A stretch of DNA of 64,000 nucleotides from Heloderma charlesbogerti (Eukaryota > Chordata > Lepidosauria > Squamata > Helodermatidae). The translations under genes were made by a program, and so were the position numbers. Position 1 is the first letter of the stretch. Each line of letters begins with the position of its first letter. Below are positions 43,901-54,660 of this stretch, piece after piece. The DNA lies in NCBI GenBank assembly GCA_026122225.1, contig JANEZZ010000972.1:301425-365424 (forward strand), written 5' to 3'. The notes below the pieces were generated by a model that saw only the letters and a program-made list of their open reading frames with translations, was not told the DNA's origin and ran no database searches.

Positions 43901-45309
43901 CCTTGTCTGGAGACTTACCTTGTGTAATTACCTCATCCAGGGTTTAATCATCCTAACCCCAAGTGTTGCTGACCACTGCCGCAAATGGTCTCCGGAGAAA
44001 TGAAGATGCCAAGTGTGATTGCAGCTTCGTTCCACAGCATGCCAAAGCTCTTCTGATATTTTTTTTTAAGAAACTTTGTTTTACCATAGTGATTCCATCT
44101 GGGGGCCTTCCAGGCTGCAGGGCCCAGATCTGTGCCTGGTGATCCAGTCGTAGAGGCACTACTGTGCGGTCCAGAAGTTTACCGCTGACGGGCAACTTCA
44201 GGGTTTCTGCTCTTCCTTCTTATGGTCCTTTTATCTTTAAACCAGACTTGGAGCGGACAGCCCTTGAAACAGAGCATACCTCAAAAGAGAGTACTGTCTT
44301 CTGCCCTCCCTTCAAACAGATGCCAGCACTCTGTAAAGTGGGATACTTGCCCACATTCCTCACTCCCTTCTGCATGTTTTGCGTGTTCCAGTTATTTTCT
44401 TTTCCTCTCCTCGTTGTCATCACCCTAAATGCTTTGTCCCCCCTTTTCTGTTGCACACACTAAACAACAACAACGGTAATAAAGTAAATTAAATCAGCTG
44501 CAACAGAAGAGGTCAAGAGTCCCAGGCAGTTCCTATGGAACGTTCCAAAGAGTAAAGAGGATAAGCGGATGATTTACTGGGGCAGAGTGGTGGTGGTGGT
44601 GGAAATGGTGGTGGCTGTGTTTTTGTTTCCAGTTTGCAAGAGCTCTGCAAAGAGCTGATTAGTGAGAGGATGACAAATCAACTATTGTAAGCCTTTGGGA
44701 ATTTATTAGGCCATGTGAGAAGAGTCCATTGTTGCCCTCAGGTGTTTGAAAACTTCTCTCTACCCTTGCGGCCCTTCCCCTTGGGAAAGGCATTTAACAA
44801 AGGAATGGATTTCAAAAGGAGTCATTCTGTGTTTGCCAACCTTTTTTCTGAGGTGTTTTCAAACATACTGCAAGTTTAATAATAATAATAATAATAATAA
44901 AAAAAGAGTGAGACTTTTTTTGTGTTTCGGTTTTGGGTGGGTTTTTCCTGTGTGGAAAAAATGGGATTCTCAAAGCCGGCCAACTGTCCCGTAGAGCTAC
45001 ATGTGGGGATCATATTCATGATACCTGAGTCCCAAACAACTTTTCACTCTATAGGGGCTGATTTATATCTCTGTCCTTGCAGAGGGCCTAGACTTTGAAA
45101 GCCCAAAGAGGCTTTGGACTCCTGCCCTGTAATTGAGTCACATGTCCTGTTGGGAGGGAACCCGTCCTTAGTTTAGCCTTAGTTTAGCCTCATACACATC
45201 ATGATATCTCGTGGCAGCAAAGTCCGTATGTTATTTGTATGTTACATGAAGAAAAAACTGAACACAATATTGCAAGTAGAGCTGCACCCCCGATTAATAC
45301 ATTATTGTG
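43901..45309. other. Unassigned, with an (AAT)n run
   Basis: 44230-44330 resembles 28770-28880. An (AAT)n run lies at 44878-44900, and a (GTG)n run near 44590. No gene is called. Confidence 0.4.
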
Positions 45310-45425
45310 TACGCCGGCTGTTTTATTGTCAGTTCCTGCCTGAGAGATGGCCCAGTACACCCTGAGTGCCATTTTCTTGGTAGAAAGGTGGGGTACAAAT
45401 CAAATCAATACATGAATAAATTAAT
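45310..45425 (+). repeat. LINE 3' tail (L2-like)
   Basis: GTTCCTGCCTGAGAGATGGC...GAAAGGTGGGGTACAAATCA has the form of the tails at 33640 and 47900. Confidence 0.55.
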
Positions 45426-46217
45426 CGATACATTTGTGGAAAGAACAGAAGTGGAAGAAGCGATGGGAAAACAAACATGAGAGGGTTACAAGCGGAGGAC
45501 AACATTGTCTGGAAACTCCCCCCCCCCCCGGGTAAAATTCTGTGACTGAGTCAGGGCGATTGCATGATAAAAGTGTTGTCTGAAAGCACCCAAGGTCGGT
45601 TGAGAAGTGATGTGGGCTCTATGGTATCATTTTTCTATACACATCCCTGCTATTTCAGGGTACTGCAAACAAACAAACAAAGGATACCTTGGATGAGCCC
45701 TTGAAAGGTACCTTAAGGTTGCTAACTCTCCTTTCTAGATAACTGATTGCCAGGGTGTTCGTGTCACGCACGCCACCAGCAGAGGTTTCAAAGCAAAGTG
45801 TATATGTGAGTTTTAACAACTTAAAAAAACATATTGGGGCAATTACTCTTGAGGAAACTAATTGCTAAATTCACTCTAGAATCACTAGATTCACTCTACA
45901 CCATGGCTTTAAAGCAGAGATCTCAGGTTCATATCAACGCTTTATTCCTTGCAGTGGCATTGGGTATTTCCTGATATTTATGAGATGCAGCTGGGCTCTC
46001 GACAACAGCAAGAAGTGAAAATGAAGTTTGCCTTCAGCAAAAGTTGGGCAACCTTTTTTTTTTTAAGTTGAGCCCAGGTCAAACAGGAATGGGCCAGAGC
46101 TATGCAGAACAGGCTGGTAGTGTGTGGGTTTTCCAAATGTCCTCCCATATAAGCCTGCCTGAGCTCTAAGGTGCTTTGCACACCCCGCCTTTTTCTGAGG
46201 TATCGCTGGTAGGAGAG
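45426..46217. other. Unassigned intergenic DNA
   Basis: A C run lies at 45520, and there is nothing else recognised. Confidence 0.4.
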
Positions 46218-46640
46218 CAAGGGCATCTGTACACCAGCCCAAAATCCTGCATTTAAAACAGGGCTTTCTGCTTCTGTTTTAAATGCAGGATCACAACGGC
46301 TCCCTTTCTCATGTGCTTCCTTTCCCCCCACCCCCTTCCCCCTCCTTCTCCCCATATCTGAGTCTTCCATTATCTTTCACTGAACTCGCTCCTCTTCTTG
46401 TCGCTTTTACTGCTTTAACAGAGGAAACTGAAGCGGAACACAGCAGGGTAATTTGATAGCTCATTATTTGCGATTTATTTAAAAACGGAACAATGGGCAT
46501 TTCGTGCAAGAGATGCCTTGAACGATCACGGCATCGTGTAAAGAGCCCGCACACTTCTGTGAAGGAGCAATCGCAATCATAGGATAAAAGCTCAGCGTGA
46601 AGGAGTCCCAGCACAAGGCCTTCTCTGGAGCAGAGTCCAG
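46218..46640 (+). repeat. Dispersed repeat R43, copy 2 (unexpanded)
   Basis: It has a single copy of the unit that is amplified at 43216 (CACAACGGCTCCCTTTCTCA), flanked by the same left and right blocks. This shows the ancestral one-unit state. Confidence 0.75.
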
Positions 46641-46870
46641 ACTATAGTATTTGCTGTCCCTAGAGAGCCATCTGGACCCCCTCTCTTATTGTTTAATCTG
46701 TTGGACTGTTTTTCCACCCCTTTTTAATTGCTTGCTTTGATGTTGTTATACTGTCGAGATGCATTGGGTTGTTTTAACCTGCCATTACAATGCTTTTTCG
46801 TCAGCTCCCTTGGGCATCGTATAGTGGAAAGGCAGCATAAAAAAACCCAATGCCTAACAACAATACAATA
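46641..46870 (+). repeat. LINE 3' end (L2-like)
   Basis: GTTGTTATACTGTCGAGATG...CAGCTCCCTTGGGCATCGTA...GGCAGCATAAAAAAAC resembles other L2-like tails here. It is weak. Confidence 0.45.
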
Positions 46871-47664
46871 CTGTGGTACTTACAACAAAATGTGGAGAGC
46901 TCCTGTTGAGGGTTCTAGCCAGCCAGCCAGCCAGCCATGATCTTTTCCAGGCTACTCCATTACATTTCCCTCCCCACACTTTTCTGCCCCCACCCCCAGC
47001 AGACACACTCAGCATTTTATAACCCCTGAACATTTATACCTCCACAGGGAAAAAGTCTAGAAAATTTGGGGAAGGGGTGTAGAATATCCCTGAGATAGTA
47101 ATGCCTTCACAGCCGTGATAGCTAGGGCTCTGATTTTACAAAGTAATTTTTTCTTACTTGAATATAGGCATTTCCTTCCTGAGCAAAACAGAGAACACAT
47201 GCTCGTGGCTCTAGTTTGATTTGGAACTGCCGTCCATCACAGCTAGAATGCTTATTGCAAAGTTACAGCACTTTGTTTTGGCCACTGCACAAGGCTTTAC
47301 TGCCAAGATGGGGAGAAAGGAAGAAGCGAATCGCAAATATTTGCAGACATCAGAGGCATATGGAAGACAGCACGGGCAAAGGAGCTATTATTGGAGAAGA
47401 CCTGGGAGTGGTCTTTGGTGTTCCAGTGGTGCTAGGAAAAATAGACTTCACCAGTGGAGGAACTATAGGAGTATCTCTTGCTGCCAAGATGTTGTCAGCC
47501 TCAGAAATCACCAGCGGTGGAGTCATCCCAGAGCTTAGCGTGGTGGTAATTCTCCAATCTGCTGGCGCAGCAGGACTTTCATTGGCTACCAAAGGTGGTG
47601 ACAGCTAGGGCAGTCAATGGCAGGGAAGCTATTGGTGTTTCCAGAAAGGAAGCCCCTCCTCATC
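46871..47664. other. Unassigned intergenic DNA
   Basis: A short (CCAG)n run lies at 46917. A 130-codon frame at 47216-47608 has no recognised motif and no splice or promoter context, so it is not called. Confidence 0.4.
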
Positions 47665-47965
47665 ACTTAGGATCTGTGGATGAGACCATGCTCTCGATTC
47701 CGTCTTTGTGGGTGGGGGGATTTCCCCCCAGCAGGAGCAAGGCCTTTTCAGTAGGAGTCCCAATAGTTACACAATTCCCTTCCTAGGGAAATTTGAATAG
47801 CCTCCTCCTTGCTTTCTGCAGACCAGTCAAAACTTTGTTTCCTCTATTTTCCTTTGTATTATATCCTTTCTGGGTTTTTTTTTAATGTTATTTTAATTGT
47901 TGTAAAACAGGGTGGAACTTGGGTGAATGGTGTTGGAGAAATATTTTAAATAAATAAAGTAATGA
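47665..47965 (+). repeat. L2-like LINE 3' end
   Basis: AGGCCTTTTCAGTAGGAGTC, TTCCCTTCCTAGGGA and a tail AAATATTTTAAATAAATAAA match the 3' structure of the copy at 33165. Confidence 0.6.
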
Positions 47966-48014
47966 GAAAAAATAAAATGAAATCCTAATCCTTCTGCTGA
48001 AATTCAAGCTGTGA

Positions 48015-48433
48015 ATTTAATAGGTTAAGAACGTAAGAACATAAGAAGAGCCCTGCTGGATCAGACCAAGGGTCTATCTAGTCCAGCATTCTGTTCACAC
48101 AGTGGCCAACCAGCTGTCGACCAGGAACCCACAAGGAGGGCATGAGCGCAACAGCACCCTCCTACCCATGTTCCCCAGCAACTGGTGTACATAGGCGTAC
48201 TGCCTCTGGTACTGGAAGGAGCACATAGTCATCAGGACTAGTAGCCATTGAAAGCCTTTTCCTCCAGGAATTTGTCCAACCCCCTTTTAAAGCCATCCAA
48301 ATTAGTGGCCATCACTACTTCCTGTGGTAGCAAATTCCATAGTTTCACTATGCTCTGTGTGAAGAAGTCCTTCCTTTTATCTGTCCTGAATCTCCCACCA
48401 GTCAGTTTCATGGGATGACCCTGGGTTCTAGTA
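48015..48433 (-). mobile_element. CR1-type LINE 3' end (subfamily a)
   Basis: The segment from AACATAAGAAGAGCCCTGCT to ATGACCCTGGGTTCTAGTA is well preserved. It ends exactly where a subfamily-b CR1 begins. Confidence 0.88.
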
Positions 48434-48885
48434 GAATCATAGAATAGTAGGGTTGGAAGGGGCCTACAAGGCCATCGAGTCCAACCCCCTGCTCAATGCA
48501 GGAATCCAAGTCAGAGCATCCCTGACAGATGGCTGTCCAGCCTTTTCTTGAACGCCTCCAGTGTGGGAGAGCCCACCACCTCCCTTGGTAACTGGCTCCA
48601 TTGTCGTTTTGCTTTAACAGTCAGGAAGTTTTTCCTGATGTTCAGCTGGAATCTGGCTTCCTGTAACTTGAGCCCATTATTCCATGTCCTGCACTCTGGG
48701 ATGATTGAGAAGAGATCCTGGCCTTCCTCTCTGTGACAATTTTGCAGGTACTTGAAAAGCACTATCCTATCTCCCCTCAGTCCTCCTCTCCTCTAAAGGC
48801 TAAACATGCCCAGTTCTTTCAGTTTCTCCTCATAGGGCTTTGTTTCCAGTCCCCTGATCATCTTTGTCGCCCTCCTTCATTGCCT
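48434..48885 (-). mobile_element. CR1-type LINE 3' end (subfamily b)
   Basis: It starts (as 3' end in reverse) GAATCATAGAATAGTAGGGT and runs to TCCCCTGATCATCTTTGTCG. The minus-strand ORF end includes LFSIIPECRTWNNGLKLQ and NIRKNFLTVKAKRQWSQLPR. It abuts the subfamily-a copy, and no continuation of that copy is seen on its far side. Confidence 0.88.
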
Positions 48886-49859
48886 GCCCAACAACAATTC
48901 AGCTCAGCCCTCCCCACCCAACATAACTTTTGAGACTTCACTGAGGTGTACCCTTACACTTTCACGCTTATTTGTATGCAGTCATAGGGACTAGAAACTT
49001 CCTTGAACAACAAATTGAAAGCCAAAGCGCTTAGGAGCCCGAATTGTGAACTGCAAAGCAATCATCAAAGCGCTTGGTGCGGAGAACCGTGGTGCGCACA
49101 CAACTCTGGAAACGTGGCAAGAATCCAAACTTTATCAATAAACTCATCATCTGTATCCTGTATGAAAAAAAAGAAAGAACTAGCCTGTGCTTTCCTTTGA
49201 TGTTTGTTCTCTTCCTGCCCCCCCCCCAATGCAACTGGATGGGCATGCAAGAGGTGATGGGGGTGCGTGTGTGTGGGGGTGTGAGTTCTGCCTCCTGTTG
49301 CTTACAGTAAGCCATTTCCCATACATGTCATCTCCAGAGAAGAGAGAACGGGGAGGAGGGAAGGGAAGACTGTATGGCAACAGAACAAAGAAAGCAGAAC
49401 AAAAAGGAAATCGGGGAAACTTAAAAAAAAGAAAAGAAAAGTCCATTTGATGTGCAAGTATAAACAGGAAATTGATCTTTAGGACATGGGAGCCAGGAAT
49501 TGCACCAGAGGACAGCTGTTAGCCTATGTTTTTAATACCACAGAGGGATCCAGGAGGACAGCGTTTGTTTGTATAATGTCTGGCTTTTAGGGGAAATATT
49601 TTCCACATCAGCCTGTTTCCCAAGGAAGCCCCAAACTGGAACTCCCGAACTGGGTGTTGCAGGGGTTTCTGGGAAATGTGCTAGGATCCACAGTCAGTTC
49701 ACAGAGGACACTTTACAAATAACTAGCGTGGTGTGAAGCCAACACGTACATGTGTACAGACAAATATTAACGGCCAAGGGACAGCAGTTCGGGAGTTCGG
49801 ATTAGCCCTGCTTGCCACTCAAGGGTGGACATGGCTATGTAAGGGCTTTCCTTGTGCTG
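48886..49859. other. Unassigned intergenic DNA
   Basis: No gene or recognised repeat. Confidence 0.4.
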
Positions 49860-50030
49860 CCCACTTTGTTTGTATATTACAGCACTGTGAGTATTTAGTT
49901 TAAATGTTTTATAGAAATGTATTTTAACGGGTTGATGTTTTTTTAATGATCTTTCCCTGTAGACCGCTTAGAGATACTTTTTAAATATGGTAAGTGGTAT
50001 ATAAATATATTTAATAATAATAGGTCAAAA
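49860..50030 (+). repeat. LINE 3' tail (L2-like)
   Basis: GTAGACCGCTTAGAGATACT...GGTAAGTGGTATATAAATAT then TTTAATAATAATA is a typical LINE end. Confidence 0.6.
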
Positions 50031-51024
50031 CTGGCATTTCTTGGGAGATACTTCCTAAGAAAAGCTGGTGCAGTGCACACTCAGAGCATTTTCAGTTTGC
50101 AATTGCAACAGGCACTCATGATAGTAGCTACCTGTTCTGAGCTTGACAGCTCTGGCCAGGAATGTTTTTCACCCTGTCGCCTAGCCTTGTCCCAGAGTCG
50201 TGGTCTGGTCAGTGGTGGTCACCGAGAAGATTTCTTGATTCGCTGCTCCATCTGCTGGGAGACGCACATATTGCTTCCTAGTCACACACACCTGCCCCAA
50301 GATTAGCCTGTTTGTTGAGGCATGGGTTTCACCCCAATTAAAATGGGAGGCATCATCCTTCACTCTTACAGCTCAGAAAAGTTTTATTCATAGAATCATA
50401 GAACAGTAGGGTTGGAAAGGGCCTATAAGACCATCGAGTCCATTTTTAGGGCAGCCTGCCCTCAGAAGGGTCTGTCCATTGTGTCTCTGCATTAGTCAAC
50501 GGGCTACTTCTGAGGGCCAGTCATTCAGATGGCCCCTCCCCCTGCATAGTGAAAGAATGCATGAGGACTAGCTCCGCCATTCGGAGCACATCAGAAGGGG
50601 GCTCCAAGCGCAACCTGATCTATGCAGGAAGAGCTTCTCCAGGAGACGGGGTGAGTCCTGATTGCACCACGATCCTCCTGCACATGCAGGAGCTCAATGC
50701 ACACACACCGATACGTGCACAGAGCTCCTTGTGACGCACCCCAAATGCGCAGACAGTGGGGGCAGGGCTAGCCCAGGTGGCCCCACAACCATTCTTTCAA
50801 TGCATTTTGAACCCCCACCCCCTGCAGAACCACAGGATTACTCAACCCCAGAGGAGGTTGACTGGGAGGAGGCAAATGCGGTCCACACAGAGACATATTG
50901 GAGAGCCTCCTTTGGGAGCCATTCCCACGGGCACTACATTATTTAATTCTTTCCCTTTATTTTATTAACTGAAGGCCATCTTTGGGAATGAACACCCTAA
51001 GCACATTATGTATTTCTTGTTTAT
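50031..51024. other. Unassigned, containing a CR1 tail
   Basis: Apart from the CR1 tail listed next, I see no repeat or gene here. Confidence 0.4.
50387..50443 (-). repeat. CR1 subfamily-b 3' terminal fragment
   Basis: ATAGAATCATAGAACAGTAG through ACCATCGAGTCC is the last ~57 bp of a CR1 copy, an extreme 5' truncation. Confidence 0.85.
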
Positions 51025-51390
51025 ATTTCTACACCGCCCCACAGCTGAAGCTCTCTCCACAGTTTAGTATATGCATTACTAGCTGTAAGAGGTTTGGAGG
51101 TACCTTCTCGGCGGTGGCCCCTCCACTGTCGAACGCTCTCCCCAGTGAGGTCCGCCTGACGCTAACTTTCCTCTACCCCCAGGCATTTGACAGCATATGA
51201 TGGGGCGTTTTAGTTTTTTTAAAAAAATCAGGTCCTGCTGGTAGTTTTATTGTCAATTGTTTTAAACTTGTTTTTAAACCATTTTAAACTTGCGGATGTT
51301 ACTTGGTTTTATATTATGTTTCACCATGCTGTGAGCATCCCAGAGAGCTTTGGTTATTGGATGGTATAGAAATGTAATAAAACAGCTGCA
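51025..51390 (+). repeat. L2-like LINE 3' end
   Basis: TTCTCGGCGGTGGCCCCTCC, AACGCTCTCCCCAGTGAGGT (NALPSEV) and the tail GGTATAGAAATGTAATAAA. Confidence 0.65.
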
Positions 51391-52020
51391 CGAAGGCCCG
51401 GTTACCCAAGCATGGAAACCTGGTGATGGGGGGGGAGTCTTACCTGTTGAATTTCTGGCTAAAGATAGGAAGCTGCCTTAAAACAGATGTGGGCTCTGGT
51501 CTGTCTAGTGCAATTTTATTTGTTCGGCATGGCAGAGGCTGTCTAGTTCAGGCAGAGCAAGGTTTTTCCAATCACCTGCTAGCAGACTTAGAACAACAAC
51601 AAATGGAGATACAAGGGAGTGACTGTGGGTCCGTCAGCATGGAAAGGAGATGCACCCGGTGGCTGTTTTCGGTGGGGCTGTGAGTCCATTCTGGGTTTCA
51701 GTCACAACCAGCCCGAACTCTAAAAGAGCTGTCCAAGGTGCTGAACCTATTTTGGGGATAGGGTCAGCACCTTGGATAACTCCTTTAGAGTTCTGACTGG
51801 ACCAGCCTCCACCGGATGCAGTACCACTAAACTACAGGCTCTCCATGTCTGTAAAGCAAGCCGGCCACATACAGGATGCCTTAGGGAGGGAAGAATGATG
51901 ATGCGATTAGGTGGTCAGGGAAAGGCACTCTGAACATGCTCACAAGCACAGTCTAGGCTTTATAGATCTTATAACGTGATGGGCTAGATCACTAGACAAG
52001 AGGCAACACTTTTTCTTCTA
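51391..52020. other. Unassigned, with an H3 MITE remnant
   Basis: 51665-51815 shares ATTCTGGGTTTCAGTCACAA and GGGATAGGGTCAGCACCTTG with H3 at 8887. It is a decayed copy. Confidence 0.5.
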
Positions 52021-52023
52021 GTT

Positions 52024-52165
52024 CAGTCTTCTCCAACTTGGCGCTTTTGAGAAGTGTTGGACTACAACTCCCATCGCAGCCAGCCAGCACAGGCTGTGAT
52101 GCCCGGGGTTGATGGGCACTGCAATCCAACACATCTCAAGGATGCCAAATTGTGGGAGGCTGTTC
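52024..52165. repeat. Foldback MITE (family F1)
   Basis: GTTGGACTACAACTCCCATC pairs with GATGGGCACTGCAATCCAAC, followed by ACATCTCAAGGATGCC. Confidence 0.7.
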
Positions 52166-52187
52166 TAGTTTGATATGCAATATTTGG

Positions 52188-52337
52188 GGCACAATCCTAT
52201 GCATGTTTAGGCAGAGAAAAGTCCTACAACTCCCAGCAAATGTCCTACAACTCCCAGCACTCCCCTGCCATAGCTGGGGCATGCTGGGAGTTGTAGGACT
52301 TTTTTTACTATCTAAACATGGATAGGATTGCGCTGTT
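52188..52337. mobile_element. Harbinger-like foldback MITE
   Basis: GGCACAATCCTATGCATGTT at the left, ACATGGATAGGATTGCGC at the right, and CTACAACTCCCAGC arms. The phrase AGTCCTACAACTCCCAGCA is partly duplicated inside. The TWA duplication is lost. Confidence 0.7.
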
Positions 52338-52399
52338 TTTTACTATCTCAACAGGCATAGGATTGGCAGAAACCCTCCCAAGGCAGCATACAATAATAA

Positions 52400-52510
52400 A
52401 ACACTTTATTTATTTCATTTCTATACCGCCCAACAGCCAAAGGTCTCTGGGAGGTTCACAACAATTCACAGCTAAAATACAGCATTAAAATTTTAAAAAC
52501 AACCCCACTT
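52400..52510 (-). repeat. LINE 3' tail fragment
   Basis: TTTATTTCATTTCTATACCG, CAAAGGTCTCTGGGAGGTTC, ending in A-rich sequence. This is the same tail as 23408. Confidence 0.6.
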
Positions 52511-52639
52511 TGTTAATATCCAGATTCATTGCAGGGACGCATGTTTCTTTTAAAAAAAAAAAAAAGTTTAATTAATAAATAAACAAGTAGGGAAACTGCC
52601 TAATAAAAATGTTATCACCCTGTTCATTGTTTGTACGGC

Positions 52640-52735
52640 TGTAAACTTATAGCCACTTACCTGGGAGTAAGCCCACTGAAAGCAATGGTACTTACTTCGG
52701 AGTAGACATATATAGAATTTCACTGTTAGTTTTAA
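52640..52735 (-). repeat. Short dispersed repeat (AGTAAGTCC type)
   Basis: CACTTACCTGGGAGTAAGCC and ACTTACTTCGGAGTAGACAT are the inverse of the repeat at 3913-4097. Confidence 0.65.
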
Positions 52736-53082
52736 AGTTCACAGGTTTTAAATTCTGCATATCTGGGAGTTTGTTTTTATTATTATTATTATCTTTTCTC
52801 TCTTGGGCAGTTGCGATGGGCCAGCTCGCTGTACTAATATACTGGGTGCTGCTACTATTTTAATTCAGCGGATTATACATTTCTGTACGTAAAACAGGCG
52901 CTGCGGACAACGCGGGCTCTCATGAGAAAGCCTTCAATGGCTTCGGAAGCTTTCGGGACTCCTCGGCAACTTTCGGCTCCGTCGGCTACGCTCGTCCTCC
53001 TCCCTTCGGAAACGTTCGGCAAACTCTAGGACGAAAGCGGGGGGGGCGGGGCGGCAAGAGGCGAGTCACGGGGGACGAGCGC

Positions 53083-53087
53083 CCAAT
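53083..53087 (+). promoter_or_regulatory. CCAAT box (NF-Y type)
   Basis: CCAATCAG matches the NF-Y consensus inside the CpG island. Function is inferred. Confidence 0.45.
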
Positions 53088-53157
53088 CAGAGTCCAGCGC
53101 GCGCCTTTGCTTGGCGCAAAGCGGCACGAGCACTGCTTCGGCCTGTCGTGTTCCTCC

Positions 53158-53178
53158 GAGAGAGAGAGAGAGAGAGAG
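53158..53178. repeat. (GA)n run in the CpG island
   Basis: About ten GA units, which can act as a GAGA-type element or be a neutral microsatellite. Confidence 0.9.
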
Positions 53179-53424
53179 CACGAGCTAGGGCGAGCGCGGA
53201 GGGGGTAGGGAGGGGTGCGAGAAAAAATAGTCCTAGTTTTTTTTTTCCTTTAAAAAAAAAGAAAAAAATTGCTACGCGAAGCTAATACGAGAGAAACGTA
53301 TTGGAGAAGCTGTGAAGAAAAAGAGGTTCCTTTGTAGAGGCAGCTGGCGGGAGCGGGTTCAGAGAGGCGGTCACGTGCCGCGCGGAACGATTCCCCGCGC
53401 CTCGTGAGGCGGCTCCCCAGAAAG

Positions 53425-53430
53425 CCGTTA
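53425..53430 (-). promoter_or_regulatory. MYB-type motif
   Basis: CCGTTA on the + strand is TAACGG on the minus strand, which fits the YAACNG MYB consensus. A-MYB (MYBL1) is known to drive PIWIL1 in the mouse and chicken male germline. The motif is about 40 bp upstream of a TATA-like word. A six-base match is weak alone. Confidence 0.35.
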
Positions 53431-53464
53431 GGGCGTAGCGCCGGACCTCTGTAGCGCGTGGGCC

Positions 53465-53472
53465 TATTTAAG
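53465..53472 (+). promoter_or_regulatory. TATA-like motif
   Basis: TATTTAAG sits in otherwise very GC-rich sequence. If used, transcription would start near 53495-53500. Confidence 0.35.
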
Positions 53473-53599
53473 GCGGGTGGGCGGGGCCGGCGCATGCTCC
53501 GGCGGAAGGAGGCGGCGAGGCCGGGCGAGGTGCGGAGGTCGCGCCCGGCTTGGCGAGCCCCGCGGGTAGGGCGGAGGCGGCGGCAGGCGGAAGAGGGGG

Positions 53600-53699
53600 G
53601 CCCTGGCCCCTGGCCCCTGGCCCCTGGCCCCTGGCCCCTGGCCCTGCCCCTGGCCCCTGGCCCTGGCCCTGGCCCTGGCCCTGGCCCTGGCCCTGGCCG
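53600..53699. repeat. (CCCTGG)n/(CCCCTGG)n minisatellite
   Basis: 7-bp units pass into 6-bp units of the same motif at the downstream edge of the CpG island. The Pro-Gly-rich frames through it are artefacts of the repeat. Confidence 0.95.
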
Positions 53700-53710
53700 C
53701 TTCGAATTCG

Positions 53711-53934
53711 AAAGCATTGCTTCAGGCCTCTAGAGTGCTTCTGAGCACGTGCAGAGTGCCTGCCTCTGTATTATTATTATTATTATTATTTTTGAAGTTG
53801 TTTGTAGGGCCTGTGTAGATTAAGGTCTCGCTACGCGATTTATTTATTTTTCCTTACGAAATTTTATTTTGTTTCGAAATAAGGGTAACAGAATTAAGGA
53901 AACAAATCTGAGAGATAGAAACACAAAGGGCAAA
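53711..53934. other. Unassigned DNA downstream of the CpG island
   Basis: A short (ATT)n run lies at 53769. Composition drops sharply from GC-rich to AT-rich here. No exon could be fixed. Confidence 0.4.
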
Positions 53935-53966
<32 letters not shown>

Positions 53967-54660
53967 GTATATATAGCTAAACGTTTTGGCTTCTGCCCTC
54001 ATCAATAGGTGTGCTGTACTAGGACCATATATATATATAATCTCTCTCTCTCTCTGCATATATATATATACACACACAAACGAGAAATGTATCTATATAT
54101 CTTATCTATAGATATATAAAATCCCTCTTACTTATCTAATATCTATATAATAGATAATCTGTCTCTATATATGTAAAAAGCATCTGTATATGTTTATACC
54201 TTTAGATATAGATATATAGAATACATGCCTTACCAACCTATATCTCTCTATACAATACATATATTCTCGCTTGCTCTCTAGGAAACCTATTTATATCAGT
54301 CTATAAATATAGCTATAGATATAGAAAATCCCTGTCTTACCTGTCTATATATCTATATAATAGATAATCTGTTTCTATATATGTAAGAAGCATAACTGTG
54401 TATGTTTATACCTGTAGATATATCAGATACATACCTTACCAACCTATAATATCTCTATATAATGCATATATTCTCTCTCATATCAATCTATAGATGTAGC
54501 TATGGATATAAAAAAATACCTGTCTTACCTATCTATATAATACATATATCTCTGTTTCTATATATGTGGAAGAAACATATAGATATATATAGCTATAGAT
54601 ATATAAAATACATACCTTACGAACCTATAATACCTCTCTATATATTATGGAATCTATAAT
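53935..54660. repeat. AT-rich tandem array, about 200-bp unit
   Basis: It starts with (GT)n and (TA)n runs. From about 54080 a unit of about 190-205 bp recurs three times, marked by ATCCCTCTTACTTATC (54121), ATCCCTGTCTTACC (about 54327) and ATACCTGTCTTACC (about 54515). Each is followed by CTGTTTCTATATATGT and ACCTTACCAACCTAT or a variant. Confidence 0.85.

Larger units (their letters stand above)
52890..53710 (+). promoter_or_regulatory. PIWIL1: CpG island, candidate PIWIL1 promoter
   Basis: This is the only long CpG-rich stretch outside the transposons. It has GC boxes (GGGGCGGGGCGG at 53043, GGGCGGGGCC at 53479), a CCAAT box, two CACGTG E-boxes (53372, 53746), and TATA-like and MYB-like motifs listed separately. 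It lies about 3.7 kb upstream of the first coding exon of PIWIL1. That exon has a 5' splice acceptor, so an upstream untranslated exon is expected. No donor could be chosen with confidence. It could also serve a divergent transcript. Confidence 0.6.

Noticed and set aside
47216..47608. 130-codon + frame with a Gly/Ser/Val-rich peptide
   Set aside because: No recognised domain, no exon borders, and it lies between LINE remnants. Not enough support to call a gene.
1..52889. Possible piRNA cluster next to PIWIL1
   Set aside because: High transposon content alone does not define a cluster. Insertions are in both orientations and small-RNA data are needed.
53250..53733. A 155-codon minus frame and + frames rich in Pro-Gly in the CpG island
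   Set aside because: They run through the CCCTGG minisatellite and GC-rich promoter DNA. No homology and no splice support.
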